Of a DNA stretch of 12,595 nt, positions 1-7,834 are shown piece after piece. The stretch lies in assembly GCA_017990865.1 (NCBI GenBank), contig JAGNNB010000043.1, positions 1-12,595 of the forward strand, read 5' to 3'. The position numbers and the translations under genes are program-made. Position 1 is the first letter of the stretch. Each line of letters begins with the position of its first letter. Below the pieces are notes generated by a model. The model ran no database searches, was not told where the DNA came from, and saw only the letters and a list, made by a program, of their open reading frames with translations. This DNA comes from Lysobacteraceae bacterium (GTDB lineage: Bacteria > Pseudomonadota > Gammaproteobacteria > Xanthomonadales > Xanthomonadaceae).

Positions 1-53
1 TGATGCGCACGGTTGGAAGCACGCGAATCAAGCGTAACGCCTGCCCCTCATCC

Positions 54-127
54 GGCGCGTTGCGCCACCTTCTCCCCGCTTGCGGGGAGAAGGGAAAAGG
101 CATGTTTCCCGCTTGCGGGGAGAAGGG
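54..127. repeat. Palindromic intergenic repeat (tandem hairpins plus partial copy)
   Basis: A small inverted repeat GGCGC-gtt-GCGCC (54-66) is followed by a perfect 12-bp-arm palindrome at 68-93 (CCTTCTCCCCGC, TT, GCGGGGAGAAGG). A second copy lacking most of the left arm follows at 108-127; the 20-mer starting CCCGCTTGCGGGG is repeated at 75 and 108, a 33-bp period. This resembles the dispersed CTTCTCCCCGC-type extragenic palindromes of many proteobacteria (from memory, not searched). It lies just downstream of the minus-strand gene ending at 184, so it could stabilise or end that mRNA, but there is no T-tract. The remaining bases of 1-183 show nothing else. Confidence 0.7.
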
Positions 128-183
128 GGGCGACACCCCCGCTGGAAGATTTTGAACAGGCTCTATGCGCTTCGAGCGAGCGC

Positions 184-612
184 TCAACCCATCGGCGCAC
201 TGAACATATCGTCCGACGGGTCGCGACGCCGCCGCGCGACGAGCGTCGCCACGGTCACGCCGACCACCACCGCAACCGCGACGGCAGGACGACGCTTGAA
301 CGAACGCAGACCTTTCAGCGCCAACGCCGCCAACCACGGCCGACGCATGGCTTGATCGACGACGGTCGCGAGCATTCCGCGGGCGCCGCGCGCGCGCGCT
401 TCACGCGCCGCGAAGCCGGCGAGACCGCCGCCGCGTCCGCTCAGCGTACTCACCAACGATCCCAACCCTTTGAGCGTGGTCGTGGCCGTGCGCAAACGCC
501 CGGCGGCGTCGCGCAGGGCTTGCAGCGCGTCGGCGACATCGGCGCGCTCCAACGTCGCGCGCGTGCGCAGCAGATCCATGCGCATCCGGCGCAGTTCGCG
601 GTCTTTGCTCAT
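184..612 (-). CDS. Small membrane protein, third gene of DUF883/YqjE-type cluster (YqjK position)
   Basis: A 142-residue basic protein with one predicted membrane segment near residues 109-126 (rich in V and A), preceded by an Arg/Lys-rich stretch (KGLRSFKRRP) and followed by RRRR, which suggests the short C-terminal tail lies in the cytoplasm. The first 40 residues are charged and probably helical (MSKDRELRRMRMDLLRTR). The frame is open upstream to 720, but the ATG at 612 was chosen because the extension is low-complexity Arg/Ser/Pro and would run into the neighbouring gene; a weak AGGA lies a few bases upstream. It sits 40 bp after the YqjE-like gene, the place of yqjK in the enterobacterial yqjCDEK order. 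I cannot confirm homology to YqjK from sequence alone; the name reflects position and character. Role unknown, possibly envelope-associated. Confidence 0.7.
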   Translation of the reverse strand: MSKDRELRRMRMDLLRTRATLERADVADALQALRDAAGRLRTATTTLKGLGSLVSTLSGRGGGLAGFAAREARARGARGMLATVVDQAMRRPWLAALALKGLRSFKRRPAVAVAVVVGVTVATLVARRRRDPSDDMFSAPMG

Positions 613-652
613 CGGGCGGATCCTATCGGCACGGGCTGTCGGCGCGGGACTA

Positions 653-1069
653 CTATCGGAACGGCTCGCGCGGCGGCGCGGACTCGGCGGGCGCCGGAGT
701 CTCGCGTCGGGCGAACGCATCGCGGTCTTGCGCGAGTTGGCGCAGGGTTTCGGACAACGGTGGCGGCGCTTCGGCGATTTCGCGCCGCAAGCGCAGCCCC
801 AAGACGAGCGCGGCCAGCGCGTACGCCAGCAACACGATCGCCAAGGCGACCCAGCCCAACGCCGGCCACAGCAGCACCACGAACAGCGCGGACGCTGCGA
901 TCAGCGCCAACACCAGCAATGCGGTGGTGAGCAACGCCAACACCAACCACCGCACGAGCTGCACCCGCGCCTCGGCGAGTTCCAGCGATGCGAACTCGGC
1001 GCGGGACAGCAGCAGTTTGGACGTGGTCGCGCCGAGACGACGCAGACTATCGATGAGCGGAGACGCCAC
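653..1069 (-). CDS. Phage holin family / YqjE-like inner-membrane protein
   Basis: A 138-residue protein fitting the YqjE/Phage_holin_3_6 family: an amphipathic N-terminus (residues 5-38, with SRAEFASLELAEARVQ typical of the family), two closely spaced membrane helices at about 41-66 and 70-93, then a charged Pro/Arg-rich tail. Despite the family name these proteins are chromosomal envelope proteins, not lysis holins, and usually lie beside DUF883 proteins as here. No ATG fits. The best start is GTG at 1069, which begins VASPLIDSLRRL, 11 bp after the stop of the upstream DUF883 gene; no strong Shine-Dalgarno sequence is seen, so translational coupling is likely. The open frame continues to 1783, but that would run through the DUF883 gene and is not credible. 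The stop is TAG at 653-655. Confidence 0.82.
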   Translation of the reverse strand: MASPLIDSLRRLGATTSKLLLSRAEFASLELAEARVQLVRWLVLALLTTALLVLALIAASALFVVLLWPALGWVALAIVLLAYALAALVLGLRLRREIAEAPPPLSETLRQLAQDRDAFARRETPAPAESAPPREPFR

Positions 1070-1080
1070 CGATCGGTCCG

Positions 1081-1392
1081 TCAGCGACGGGAAACCAACA
1101 AACCGACCAGGAAGCCGACGCCGGCGGCGATACCGATCGCGCCCCACGGGTTCTCGTGAACCCAGTCGTCGGTGGCGCGGGCGGCTTTGCGGGTGCTGTC
1201 GCGCACGGCGCCTTGCGCGTCCTGCAAACGATTCTTGGCGCGGTCCAGCGCTTCCGCAGCGCGCTTGCGCAGCGCCTGCGCGCGTTCGCCGGTCGCGGTG
1301 GATGCTTCTTCGAGCAACGCTTCGACGTCTTCCAACACGTCTTTGGCGTCTTCGACCAGTTCGTCGGGATTGGCGGAACGGGCGTTCGACAT
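1081..1392 (-). CDS. DUF883 family (ElaB/YqjD-type) C-tail-anchored membrane protein
   Basis: A 103-residue protein with the classic DUF883 layout: an acidic, coiled-coil-prone N-terminal two thirds (residues 10-75, heptads of Leu/Ala with Glu/Asp and Lys/Arg) and a C-terminal anchor at 80-103 with the signature ENPWGAIGIAAGVGFLVG followed by RR. In E. coli, YqjD and ElaB are tail-anchored inner-membrane proteins that bind ribosomes and are induced in stationary phase by RpoS; a similar role here is inference. The ATG at 1392 has GGAGG at 1397-1401, four bases upstream. It is the first gene of a three-gene cluster with the YqjE-like and YqjK-position genes, and a candidate promoter lies at 1439-1466, so it is probably transcribed independently of glnE upstream. 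Confidence 0.92.
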   Translation of the reverse strand: MSNARSANPDELVEDAKDVLEDVEALLEEASTATGERAQALRKRAAEALDRAKNRLQDAQGAVRDSTRKAARATDDWVHENPWGAIGIAAGVGFLVGLLVSRR

Positions 1393-1438
1393 ACGGCCTC
1401 CAGTGGGGGATGCGACACGGTGCGTCGCGGGTGGATGC

Positions 1439-1466
1439 AGGATACCCGGACTGCACGACGGCGCAA
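1439..1466 (-). promoter_or_regulatory. Candidate sigma-70-like promoter for the DUF883 cluster
   Basis: Read on the minus strand, TTGCGC (1466-1461) and TATCCT (1444-1439) are separated by 16 bp. This would start transcription about 40 bases before the DUF883 ATG. The -10 matches the consensus at four or five positions and the -35 is weak. Family homologues are often RpoS-dependent, which would fit a poor -35, but that is inference. Confidence 0.35.
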
Positions 1467-1550
1467 CCTTCGCCGCGCGGGTCGGACCGCGTTGCGTTCA
1501 TCGACGTCGCCTCGATGGGGACGAGCGCTGAACGGGCCGTCAACGCGAGA

Positions 1551-1596
1551 GCGCCATCGCGCGAGGCTCGGTAGAGCGGGTTGGCTTCGATGGCGC
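1551..1596 (-). repeat. Inverted repeat just downstream of glnE
   Basis: GCGCCATCG (1551-1559) and CGATGGCGC (1588-1596) are perfect 9-bp arms separated by 28 bases, starting two bases past the glnE stop. No T-tract follows, so it is not a textbook intrinsic terminator. It may protect the mRNA end or assist Rho-dependent ending. The rest of the 206-bp gap (1393-1598) shows only the candidate promoter. Confidence 0.4.
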
Positions 1597-1598
1597 GA

Positions 1599-4523
1599 TC
1601 AACTCTGTCCGAACACGTTCGCGAACGCCAGCGCGATGGCGTCGCCATACGCGGCACGACTTGAGGCGGCACGATCCGACGCCGCGCCTTCGTGCGCGAC
1701 CAACCGCGCGCGTCCATCCAAGGTGCAAGCCAAGCCGTCCTGCAGCAGCGCACGATGCGCCTGCCGCAACTCGACGGCGACATCGGCGCTCAACGCAGCG
1801 TCCGCCGCCGCCGCACCGATCAACCCCGGCGTATCGCGCGGCGTCAGCAGCGCAGGATGCGCATGCGCATCGCGCAGCACGAGGTACTGCAGCAGAAATT
1901 CCAGATCGACCAAGCCGCCCGCGCCTTGTTTGAGATCGAAGCGCGTCTCGGTCGAACGATCGAGTTCGGCGCGCATGCGTGCGCGCATCGCCGCCACGTC
2001 GTTGCGCAGTGTTTCGGGATCGCGCGTTTGCGACAGCGTTTCGGCGCGTACGCGTTCGAATTCGGCGCACAGCGCGTCGTCGCCGGCGGCGGCGCGGGCG
2101 CGGACCAGGGCTTGATGTTCCCAAGTCCAGGCACGATGGCGTTGATAGTCCTCGAAACTGGCGAGCGTGCTGACCAGCAGACCTTTGGCGCCGTCGGGAC
2201 GCAAGCGCACATCGATGTCGTACAGATGCCCGGCGCCGGTCGGCGTGCCGAGCAAGGCCACGATCTTCTGCGCCAGGCGCGCGCTCCAGCGCGGGGCGTC
2301 CAGCGGCCGTGGGCCGGCGGACACGGCATCGGCGGGCGCGTCGTACAGAAACACCAGATCCAGATCGGAACCGAAGCCGAGTTCTTTCCCGCCCAAGCTG
2401 CCGTAGCCCAACACCGCGAATCGCAGATCGGGCACCGCTCCGTGCTGGGCCTGCAATTCGCGCAAGGCGAGCGCGTATACCGCGCGCACGATAGCGTCGG
2501 CCAGCCACGCCAATTGCCGCGCGCTGTCTTCGGCGGGTTGCCGACGATCCAACGTCGCCAGACCGACCCGGAACGCCAACGCCTGCCGCGCTTCGTTCAA
2601 AGCGAATAAAGCGGCTTCGGAATCGTCCTCGTGCGCGGCCGCGCGAATCGCGGCGTCGAACTCCTCGCATCGCGGCAAGGGCCCGACCGCGCGCGCGTCC
2701 AGCAATTCGTCCAGCAGCAGCGGATGCGCGGCGAGCCGTTCGCCCAACAGGGCACTGCGCGCGAGCACGTCGATCAAGCGAGTGAGCGCGGCGGGCTGTT
2801 CGTCGAGCAGCGCGAGATAACTGGCGCGGCGCAGGATCGTCTGGAACATCGCCAAGGCGCGGCGCAGCGCCAACGACGGCGCCGCGGATGCGGCGATGCC
2901 GCCGAGCAGCACGGGCATCAGTCGGTCGAGTCGGGAACGCGTGGCGTCGGAAGCCTCGCGTACGCTCGGCGCCCGCGCGAAGTCGCGCAACGCGCGATGC
3001 GATTCGTCGGCGCGGTCGAAGCCCGCCGCGGCCAACGCATCGGCGCGCTCGGCGTCGGGGCGCACCTGCGCGGCGGGGTCGTCGTCGCGCAAGGCACGCC
3101 AATACACGGTCAAGTCGTCGGATGGCGCTTCGCGACGACGCACGGCCAGCAGCGCGTCGAATTCCTGCGACACGTACGCGCGATGCGCGCGCAACGCATC
3201 GTCGAGCGCATCCCAATCGCGGAATCCCAGGCCCTGCGCGATGCGTGCGCGATCCTGCGCATCCTCGGGCAATCGCTGCGTTTGCGCGTCGCGCAGCATT
3301 TGCAGGCGATTTTCCAGCCTGCGCAAAAAACGATACGCCTCGATCAGGCGCGCGGCGGTGTCGTCGGTGAGGTGGCGGCCATCGCGCAGCGCGCGCAACG
3401 CCGGCTGCAAGCGCCGTTCGCGCAGCGCGGGTTCGCGTCCGCCGCGAATCAACTGCAAGGCCTGCGCCAGGAATTCGATCTCGCGAATCCCGCCGGGGCC
3501 GCGCTTGATGTCGTCCGCCATATCCTTGCGCGCGACTTCGGCGGCGATGGTGGCTTTCATCTCGCGCAAACCATCCAGCGCGCCGTAATCCAGATAACGC
3601 CGATAGACGAACGGCCGCAGCGTCTGCAGAAAGCGTTCGCCCGCGTCGAGATCGCCGGCTACCGGCCGCGCTTTTTGCCAGGCGTAGCGTTCCCAATCGC
3701 GGCCCTCGCGCTGGAAATACTGCTCCAGCGCGTTGAACGACAAGGCCAGCCGACCGGCGCTGCCGAACGGTCGCAGGCGTAGATCGACGCGATGGCAAAA
3801 GCCTTCGGCCGTCGTTTCGTCGAGCAGCTTGGCCAGTTGCTGACCGAGCCGCGCGAAATAATCCTCCGCCGCCAAGGCGCGCGCGTTGCGTCCGTCTTCG
3901 GGCCGGCTTTCGCCTTCGCTCGCGTAGGCGTAGACCAAATCGATATCCGAACTGAAATTCAGCTCGCCGCCGCCGAGTTTGCCCAGCGCGAACACCACCA
4001 GGCGCAGCGGCGCATCGTTCGCATCGCGCACCGTGCCGAAACGCTGCGCGAAACTCGGTTCGAGCGCATCGAGCGCGAGCCGCAAACACGTCTCGGCCAA
4101 GCGCGTCGTCGCGGCCAAGGTGTCGTCCAGCGTGTCCAAACCGTGCGTATCGCGCCAGATCAAGCGCACGCATTCGGCATGACGATAGCGGCGCAGCAAC
4201 GACGGCCATTCGGCCTGCGCATCGAGCGTCAATGCCGGTAGCGGCAGCGACGATGCGCCGTCGTCCTCGGCCAGGCGCGCGAGCAGCGCCGGTTGTCGCA
4301 GCAAAGTTTCGAGCGCGAAATCGCTGACGATGGCGACCGCGGCGCAGGCCTCGGCGACATGTGGCGTTTCGAGCGCGCGCGCGTGTTCGGGCGATACGGC
4401 GCGCAAACGCGCGAGCGCGCGTTCTGCGATGGCGTGCGTCTGCGGGTCGTCGAGGCGAGCGGGCATCGTCGAATTGTGGCATTCCATCGCGCGGATCGCC
4501 TGCGTCGTAGCTTCGACGCTCAT
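1599..4523 (-). CDS. glnE: Bifunctional glutamine synthetase adenylyltransferase/deadenylase
   Basis: A 974-residue GlnE (E. coli 946). It attaches AMP to, and removes it phosphorolytically from, a Tyr of glutamine synthetase, lowering or restoring its activity under PII control. Both nucleotidyltransferase halves are intact. The N-terminal deadenylase has [18 protein letters not shown] (181-198, metal Asp193/Asp195), RVDLRLRP (245-252) and [12 protein letters not shown] (340-351). The C-terminal adenylylase has [20 protein letters not shown] (706-725, Asp720/Asp722), [10 protein letters not shown] (769-778) and [12 protein letters not shown] (865-876). The start is uncertain: ATG 4523 is the longest, while ATG 4466 ([11 protein letters not shown]) would bring the first conserved SDF to a distance closer to E. 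coli; neither has a clear Shine-Dalgarno sequence. It appears monocistronic. Its partners glnA and glnB/K are not in the window. Confidence 0.97.
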   Translation of the reverse strand: MSVEATTQAIRAMECHNSTMPARLDDPQTHAIAERALARLRAVSPEHARALETPHVAEACAAVAIVSDFALETLLRQPALLARLAEDDGASSLPLPALTLDAQAEWPSLLRRYRHAECVRLIWRDTHGLDTLDDTLAATTRLAETCLRLALDALEPSFAQRFGTVRDANDAPLRLVVFALGKLGGGELNFSSDIDLVYAYASEGESRPEDGRNARALAAEDYFARLGQQLAKLLDETTAEGFCHRVDLRLRPFGSAGRLALSFNALEQYFQREGRDWERYAWQKARPVAGDLDAGERFLQTLRPFVYRRYLDYGALDGLREMKATIAAEVARKDMADDIKRGPGGIREIEFLAQALQLIRGGREPALRERRLQPALRALRDGRHLTDDTAARLIEAYRFLRRLENRLQMLRDAQTQRLPEDAQDRARIAQGLGFRDWDALDDALRAHRAYVSQEFDALLAVRRREAPSDDLTVYWRALRDDDPAAQVRPDAERADALAAAGFDRADESHRALRDFARAPSVREASDATRSRLDRLMPVLLGGIAASAAPSLALRRALAMFQTILRRASYLALLDEQPAALTRLIDVLARSALLGERLAAHPLLLDELLDARAVGPLPRCEEFDAAIRAAAHEDDSEAALFALNEARQALAFRVGLATLDRRQPAEDSARQLAWLADAIVRAVYALALRELQAQHGAVPDLRFAVLGYGSLGGKELGFGSDLDLVFLYDAPADAVSAGPRPLDAPRWSARLAQKIVALLGTPTGAGHLYDIDVRLRPDGAKGLLVSTLASFEDYQRHRAWTWEHQALVRARAAAGDDALCAEFERVRAETLSQTRDPETLRNDVAAMRARMRAELDRSTETRFDLKQGAGGLVDLEFLLQYLVLRDAHAHPALLTPRDTPGLIGAAAADAALSADVAVELRQAHRALLQDGLACTLDGRARLVAHEGAASDRAASSRAAYGDAIALAFANVFGQS

Positions 4524-4834
4524 CGCGCCGAGCGCACGCTGGCACGATGCCAGGATGATCGAAGCGCGGCGATCAGCATTGCGATCGAAGAATGCGATCG
4601 CAGCGCCGACGATTCATGCGCGGCGATCGCGACGGGCAGTATCCGAATACCGGACCGACACGATTCGTTCGGCCATAAAAAAGCCCGCACCGGCTAGGCC
4701 GGTAACGGGCTTGCTCCCTCCCCCACGTCGGGATGCGCGGGCATCGTGAAGGAATCGTTAGGGCAACGCACGCTGCAGTGCAAAACAACACTTGGAAGTT
4801 CAGGAAACCCAGATTCGGGCTATCGGGCGCGCGC
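4524..4834. other. Intergenic region: glnE upstream region and downstream end of the FAD oxidoreductase gene
   Basis: This 311-bp gap holds the minus-strand terminator at 4677-4712, described separately. Upstream of glnE it also has a small perfect hairpin CTGGCA-cga-TGCCAG (4539-4553). A run of five GATC sites (4557, 4571, 4583, 4596, 4625) lies beyond it, including a near-tandem pair ATTGCGATCG/AATGCGATCG at 4578 and 4591. No convincing -35/-10 pair, NtrC-type site or small gene was found. Confidence 0.6.
4677..4712 (-). terminator. Intrinsic terminator of the FAD oxidoreductase gene
   Basis: Arms AAGCCCG (4681-4687) and CGGGCTT (4706-4712) enclose a second perfect stem ACCGGC-tag-GCCGGT (4689-4703). 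The run of six A at 4677-4682 becomes a U-tract when read on the minus strand, so it acts on transcripts from the gene ending at 4835 and insulates glnE from it. Confidence 0.88.
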
Positions 4835-6454
4835 TCAATCCGGCTTCGGCCCCAGCTTGGCATCGCGCAGAATCTCCCGCGCCGCGTTCCGGCCCGGCAG
4901 ACCGGTCACGCCGCCGCCCGGATGCGTGCCCGAGCCGCAGAGGTACAACCCGGGCACGGCGCCGCGATAGTTGCCCTGCCCCAACAGCGGCCGCGCCGAG
5001 AACAACTGGTCCGGCCCCAGGGCGCCGTGGAAGATATCGCCGCCGATCAGGCCGAACGTGCGCTCCAAATCCAGCGGCGACAGCGCCTGGTAGCCCAGCA
5101 CGCTGCGGCGGAAATTCGGCGCCCAGGCGTCGACGGTGTCGATCATCAGGTTCGCCACGGTGTCGCAATGCGCGTCCCAGCCGCCGTCTACGTCCGGATG
5201 CACGTGTTGGCAGAACAGGCTGGCGACGTGCTGCCCGGGCGGCGCCAAGGTGTCGTCCAGGGTGGAGGAAATCACCAGCTCGACGATGGGTTTGCGCGCC
5301 CAGCCGGCGTTGTGTTCTTTCGATTTCGCGTCGAAATACGCCTGCTCGAAATAGCGCAGCGAATGCCCGATCAGAATGCCGCTCTGATGGTGCGGCTGCA
5401 GATGCGTGCCGGGCGATGCGGCGAAATCCGGCAACTCGCTCAGCGCGACGTTCATGCGGAACGTGGCCGAGCCGCAGCGATAGCGCGCGATCCGTGCCGC
5501 GGTCTCGTCGTCCAGCGCCTCGCGCGGCACCAGACGCTCGTACAGCAATTTCGGATTGACGTTGGCGATCACGCGATCGGCCGTAATTTCGGTGCCGTCG
5601 GCGAGCGCGACGCCCACCGCGCGGCCGCCTTTCACGTTCACTCGCACCACCTCGGCGTCGGTGTCGATGCGCACGCCGCGCGCGGCGCATTCTTTCGCCA
5701 TCGCTTGCGTGATCGCGCCCATGCCGCCGATGGCATGTCCCCAGGCGCCGGTCTTGCCGTTCACTTCGCCGAACACGTGATGCAGCAGCACGTACGCCGA
5801 ACCCGGCGTGTACGGGCTGGCGAAATTACCGACCACCGAATCCCAGCCCAGCGCGGCCTTCAGCGGCTCGCTCTCGAACCAATGGTCGAGCATGTCGCCG
5901 GCGGACTTGGCGAACAAATCCAGCAAATCGCGGCGCGCGGCCATGTCCAGGGTTTTGAGTTGTTTCGCGACGGCATACGAACCCAGCCAATCGGCAAGCA
6001 CGAAACGATCGGACAGGTTCGGCGGCGTGCGCAGCATCAACTCGCGCAGCACGGCGACCACGCGATCGAGCATCGCGTAGTACTGCGGCAGCCGTTCGGC
6101 ATCGCGCTTCGACCACTGCGCGACATCGGCAGCGCCCTGTTCGCCGCCGAGGCGGAATGCGCGCCCGTCGGGCAGTGGCAGGAAATTCGAGAACGGGCGC
6201 TCGACCACGCGCAGGCCGTGTTCCTGCAGGCGCAGATCGCGGATCACGCGGGGATTCAACAGGCTGACGGTGTAGCTGGCCACGGAATTGCGGAACCCGG
6301 GATGGAATTCCTCGGTCACCGCCGCGCCGCCGACGATGCCGCGTCGCTCCAACACGCGCACTTGCATGCCCGCCGCAGCGAGATAAGCGGCGCAGACCAA
6401 GCCATTGTGGCCGCCGCCGAGGATAAGAACCGTAGAACCCGTTCCGCTTGCCAT
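4835..6454 (-). CDS. NAD(P)/FAD-dependent oxidoreductase, PYROXD2/phytoene-desaturase-like
   Basis: A 539-residue flavoprotein of the phytoene dehydrogenase-like (COG1233) superfamily, closest in character to the PYROXD2 group. The N-terminal Rossmann motif is VLILGGGHNGLVCAAYLA with Gly13/14/15 and Gly18, and the acidic ribose-binding residue is Glu36 in VRVLERR; RGIVGGAAVTEEFHPGF (38-54) follows as in the family. The C-terminal FAD-contact motif is GLYLCGSGTHPGGGVTG (502-518). The substrate cannot be told from sequence, and no carotenoid genes (crtB, crtE) lie nearby to suggest a pigment role. The frame is open to 6655, but the added N-terminus is Arg/Pro/Ser-rich; ATG 6454 places the dinucleotide motif as usual, and ATG 6487 is a possible alternative. 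No clear Shine-Dalgarno sequence. It is followed by a strong terminator and seems monocistronic. Confidence 0.9.
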   Translation of the reverse strand: MASGTGSTVLILGGGHNGLVCAAYLAAAGMQVRVLERRGIVGGAAVTEEFHPGFRNSVASYTVSLLNPRVIRDLRLQEHGLRVVERPFSNFLPLPDGRAFRLGGEQGAADVAQWSKRDAERLPQYYAMLDRVVAVLRELMLRTPPNLSDRFVLADWLGSYAVAKQLKTLDMAARRDLLDLFAKSAGDMLDHWFESEPLKAALGWDSVVGNFASPYTPGSAYVLLHHVFGEVNGKTGAWGHAIGGMGAITQAMAKECAARGVRIDTDAEVVRVNVKGGRAVGVALADGTEITADRVIANVNPKLLYERLVPREALDDETAARIARYRCGSATFRMNVALSELPDFAASPGTHLQPHHQSGILIGHSLRYFEQAYFDAKSKEHNAGWARKPIVELVISSTLDDTLAPPGQHVASLFCQHVHPDVDGGWDAHCDTVANLMIDTVDAWAPNFRRSVLGYQALSPLDLERTFGLIGGDIFHGALGPDQLFSARPLLGQGNYRGAVPGLYLCGSGTHPGGGVTGLPGRNAAREILRDAKLGPKPD

Positions 6455-6581
6455 ACGTTCGTCGCGATGTGATGAACCGCCGAGCATATTCGGCCGTCGG
6501 CGATTCCGCCATCGTCGCGACGGCGGCGGGGACGAAGCGGCCGCGGGGCGGCGGCGGTGGGCTGGCGATGCGCCGGAGATT

Positions 6582-6694
6582 GGACGGTGGCCGTCCTGGG
6601 AAGACAGGTACATACTGCGGTTGGCGCGGGCGTCCCAACAAAAGACCCCGCACACGGCGCATAGGGGAGCGGCGCGTTCGGGACCTTACAGGTC
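6582..6694. promoter_or_regulatory. Divergent intergenic region with two small hairpins
   Basis: Between the divergent genes starting at 6454 (minus) and 6727 (plus) are two short perfect inverted repeats: GGACGG-tgg-CCGTCC (6582-6596) and GACCT-tac-AGGTC (6682-6694). The second lies about 32 bases before the plus-strand ATG and would fall in its mRNA leader. A TACATACT stretch at 6609-6616 might serve as a -10, but no good -35 accompanies it. Any regulatory role is inference. Confidence 0.25.
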
Positions 6695-6726
6695 TCCGCC
6701 CGGCCTAACCGACTAAGGAAGCCCCT

Positions 6727-7722
6727 ATGAACATGACGTTGAAATCGCTGTCTCTGGCGAGCGTGTGCGCCTGTTTGCTCACGTTTTCCGTCGCTCGAAG
6801 CGACGACGCCATCGCCGCCGGACCCGATGTTCCCGAAGCTGTAGCGAGCGAACGCCCGGCGCTGCCGGGCAAAATCGGCATCGCCGCCGCGGGTAACGAC
6901 GACCTCGCGGGCACGCTGACGACCTCCGTGGGCGCGATGTCGTTCCGCACCCAAAGCACGACCGCGACCGGCCAACGCGCCAGCGTCGGCGCCACGCCCG
7001 CGCGCGTCTCGATTCGCCTCGAAATCAACGGCGGCATTCTCGATCACGAGATGGATTACGCCGCCGGCACGATGACCGTGCGAGCCGTCGATCGCGTGGT
7101 CATCGCCGACAACGATCGCGAAGTGCTGCGCAGTTTCCGCGATGCCCTCGGCCGCGAGTTGTCGACGCGCGGCGATATGCGCGCCATGCCGAAATCGAAC
7201 GATTTCCTGTGGCGCCTCGCCGAGATGTATTCCGAAGTGCCGCTGGGCCGCGTCTTCGAGGGCGATTGGATCGTGCGCCGCGACAACATCGTGCCGATTT
7301 CGCCGCAGGGGCAGCCGACATCGAACGATAACCCGCTGACCGCGCCGCGCCCGCAAGGTAACATCGTGATCGCCGCCTGCGCCGGCCAAGGCGGTAATTC
7401 GTTCACCAACCTGCACGCGATCGTCGATGTCTGCGATAACGACCGCGTGTTCTATCGCTCGTCCGCGCACGACTATTGCCCGACGCACGGCTACACAAGC
7501 AAAACGGTCGCTTATGGCTGCGGCGCGAGCTCGTGCCCCGGTCGCTGCGGTGCGGGTTGCGGCGCGGCCGACGGCCTTGGCGCGTGGTACCAGGATTGCC
7601 TCGATCACGACATCTGCAACCGCGACCACAATTCGCAGCTCGGCGGTTGCGGCGACGAGTGGACCGAAGCGGCCGACGATTACGCACTCGGCGCGATTTC
7701 CTGCTACACCACCTGCCATTGA
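6727..7722 (+). CDS. Secreted Cys-rich protein with phospholipase A2-like CxxHDxC motif
   Basis: A 331-residue protein with a signal peptide (MNMTLKSLSLASVCACLLTF, likely cut near SVA, residue 23). Residues 90-190 form a domain I do not recognise. The C-terminal 120 residues are Cys-rich: YGCGASSCPGRCGAGCG (263-279), then YQDCLDHDICNRDH (288-301). The pattern C291-x-x-His294-Asp295-x-Cys297 matches the C-x-x-H-D-x-C core of secretory phospholipases A2, where His is the catalytic base and Asp binds calcium. The Gly/Cys-rich run before it could be a calcium loop, and Asp317/Asp318 before Cys326 could be the helix-3 Asp. Lipase activity is inferred from the motif alone. The start is well supported by AAGGAA at 6715-6720, six bases upstream. 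It is the lone plus-strand gene, between minus genes, and ends before a strong terminator. Confidence 0.82.
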   Translation: MNMTLKSLSLASVCACLLTFSVARSDDAIAAGPDVPEAVASERPALPGKIGIAAAGNDDLAGTLTTSVGAMSFRTQSTTATGQRASVGATPARVSIRLEINGGILDHEMDYAAGTMTVRAVDRVVIADNDREVLRSFRDALGRELSTRGDMRAMPKSNDFLWRLAEMYSEVPLGRVFEGDWIVRRDNIVPISPQGQPTSNDNPLTAPRPQGNIVIAACAGQGGNSFTNLHAIVDVCDNDRVFYRSSAHDYCPTHGYTSKTVAYGCGASSCPGRCGAGCGAADGLGAWYQDCLDHDICNRDHNSQLGGCGDEWTEAADDYALGAISCYTTCH

Positions 7723-7745
7723 TCCGACGCGCTGGACGCGCAAAT

Positions 7746-7775
7746 AAAAACCCCGCGAGCGATCGCGGGGTTTTT
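7746..7775. terminator. Bidirectional intrinsic terminator
   Basis: AAAAA, CCCCGCGA (7751-7758), loop gcga, TCGCGGGG (7763-7770), TTTTT. The perfect 8-bp GC stem has A- and T-tracts on both sides. It lies between the convergent PLA2-like gene (stop at 7722) and S9 peptidase gene (stop at 7835) and can serve both. Confidence 0.93.
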
Positions 7776-7834
7776 CGTGAGGCGCGAAAAGAACGATGCG
7801 CTGAACAAATGATGCGCGAACGGCCGAAGCGATC

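Noticed and set aside
1..150. CRISPR-like array from the repeated CCCGCTTGCGGGG unit
   Set aside because: Only two units, one incomplete, with a 13-base gap and strong palindromy; it fits an extragenic palindrome, and no cas gene is present.
653..1783. Long upstream extension of the YqjE-like gene
   Set aside because: It would cover the whole DUF883 gene, which has its own good ribosome site and family signature; the extension is Arg-rich low complexity.
1540..4545. A 1001-codon open frame on the same strand as glnE, in another frame
   Set aside because: It overlaps glnE completely; its product is Arg/Ala-rich low-complexity sequence with no motifs, as expected from GC-rich codon bias. GlnE motifs are all in the other frame.
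4733..6472. A 579-codon plus-strand frame antisense to the FAD oxidoreductase
   Set aside because: Lies opposite a gene with intact flavin-binding motifs and encodes only His/Gln/Arg/Ala-rich sequence.
6642..6666. Possible minus-strand terminator CCCC...GGGG followed by TCTTTTG
   Set aside because: The stem is short and bulged, and no minus-strand gene lies upstream for it to serve.
6316..7743. A 475-codon minus-strand frame opposite the PLA2-like gene
   Set aside because: The plus-strand gene has a signal peptide, ribosome site, Cys/His-Asp motif and terminator. The antisense frame also overlaps the start of the FAD oxidoreductase.
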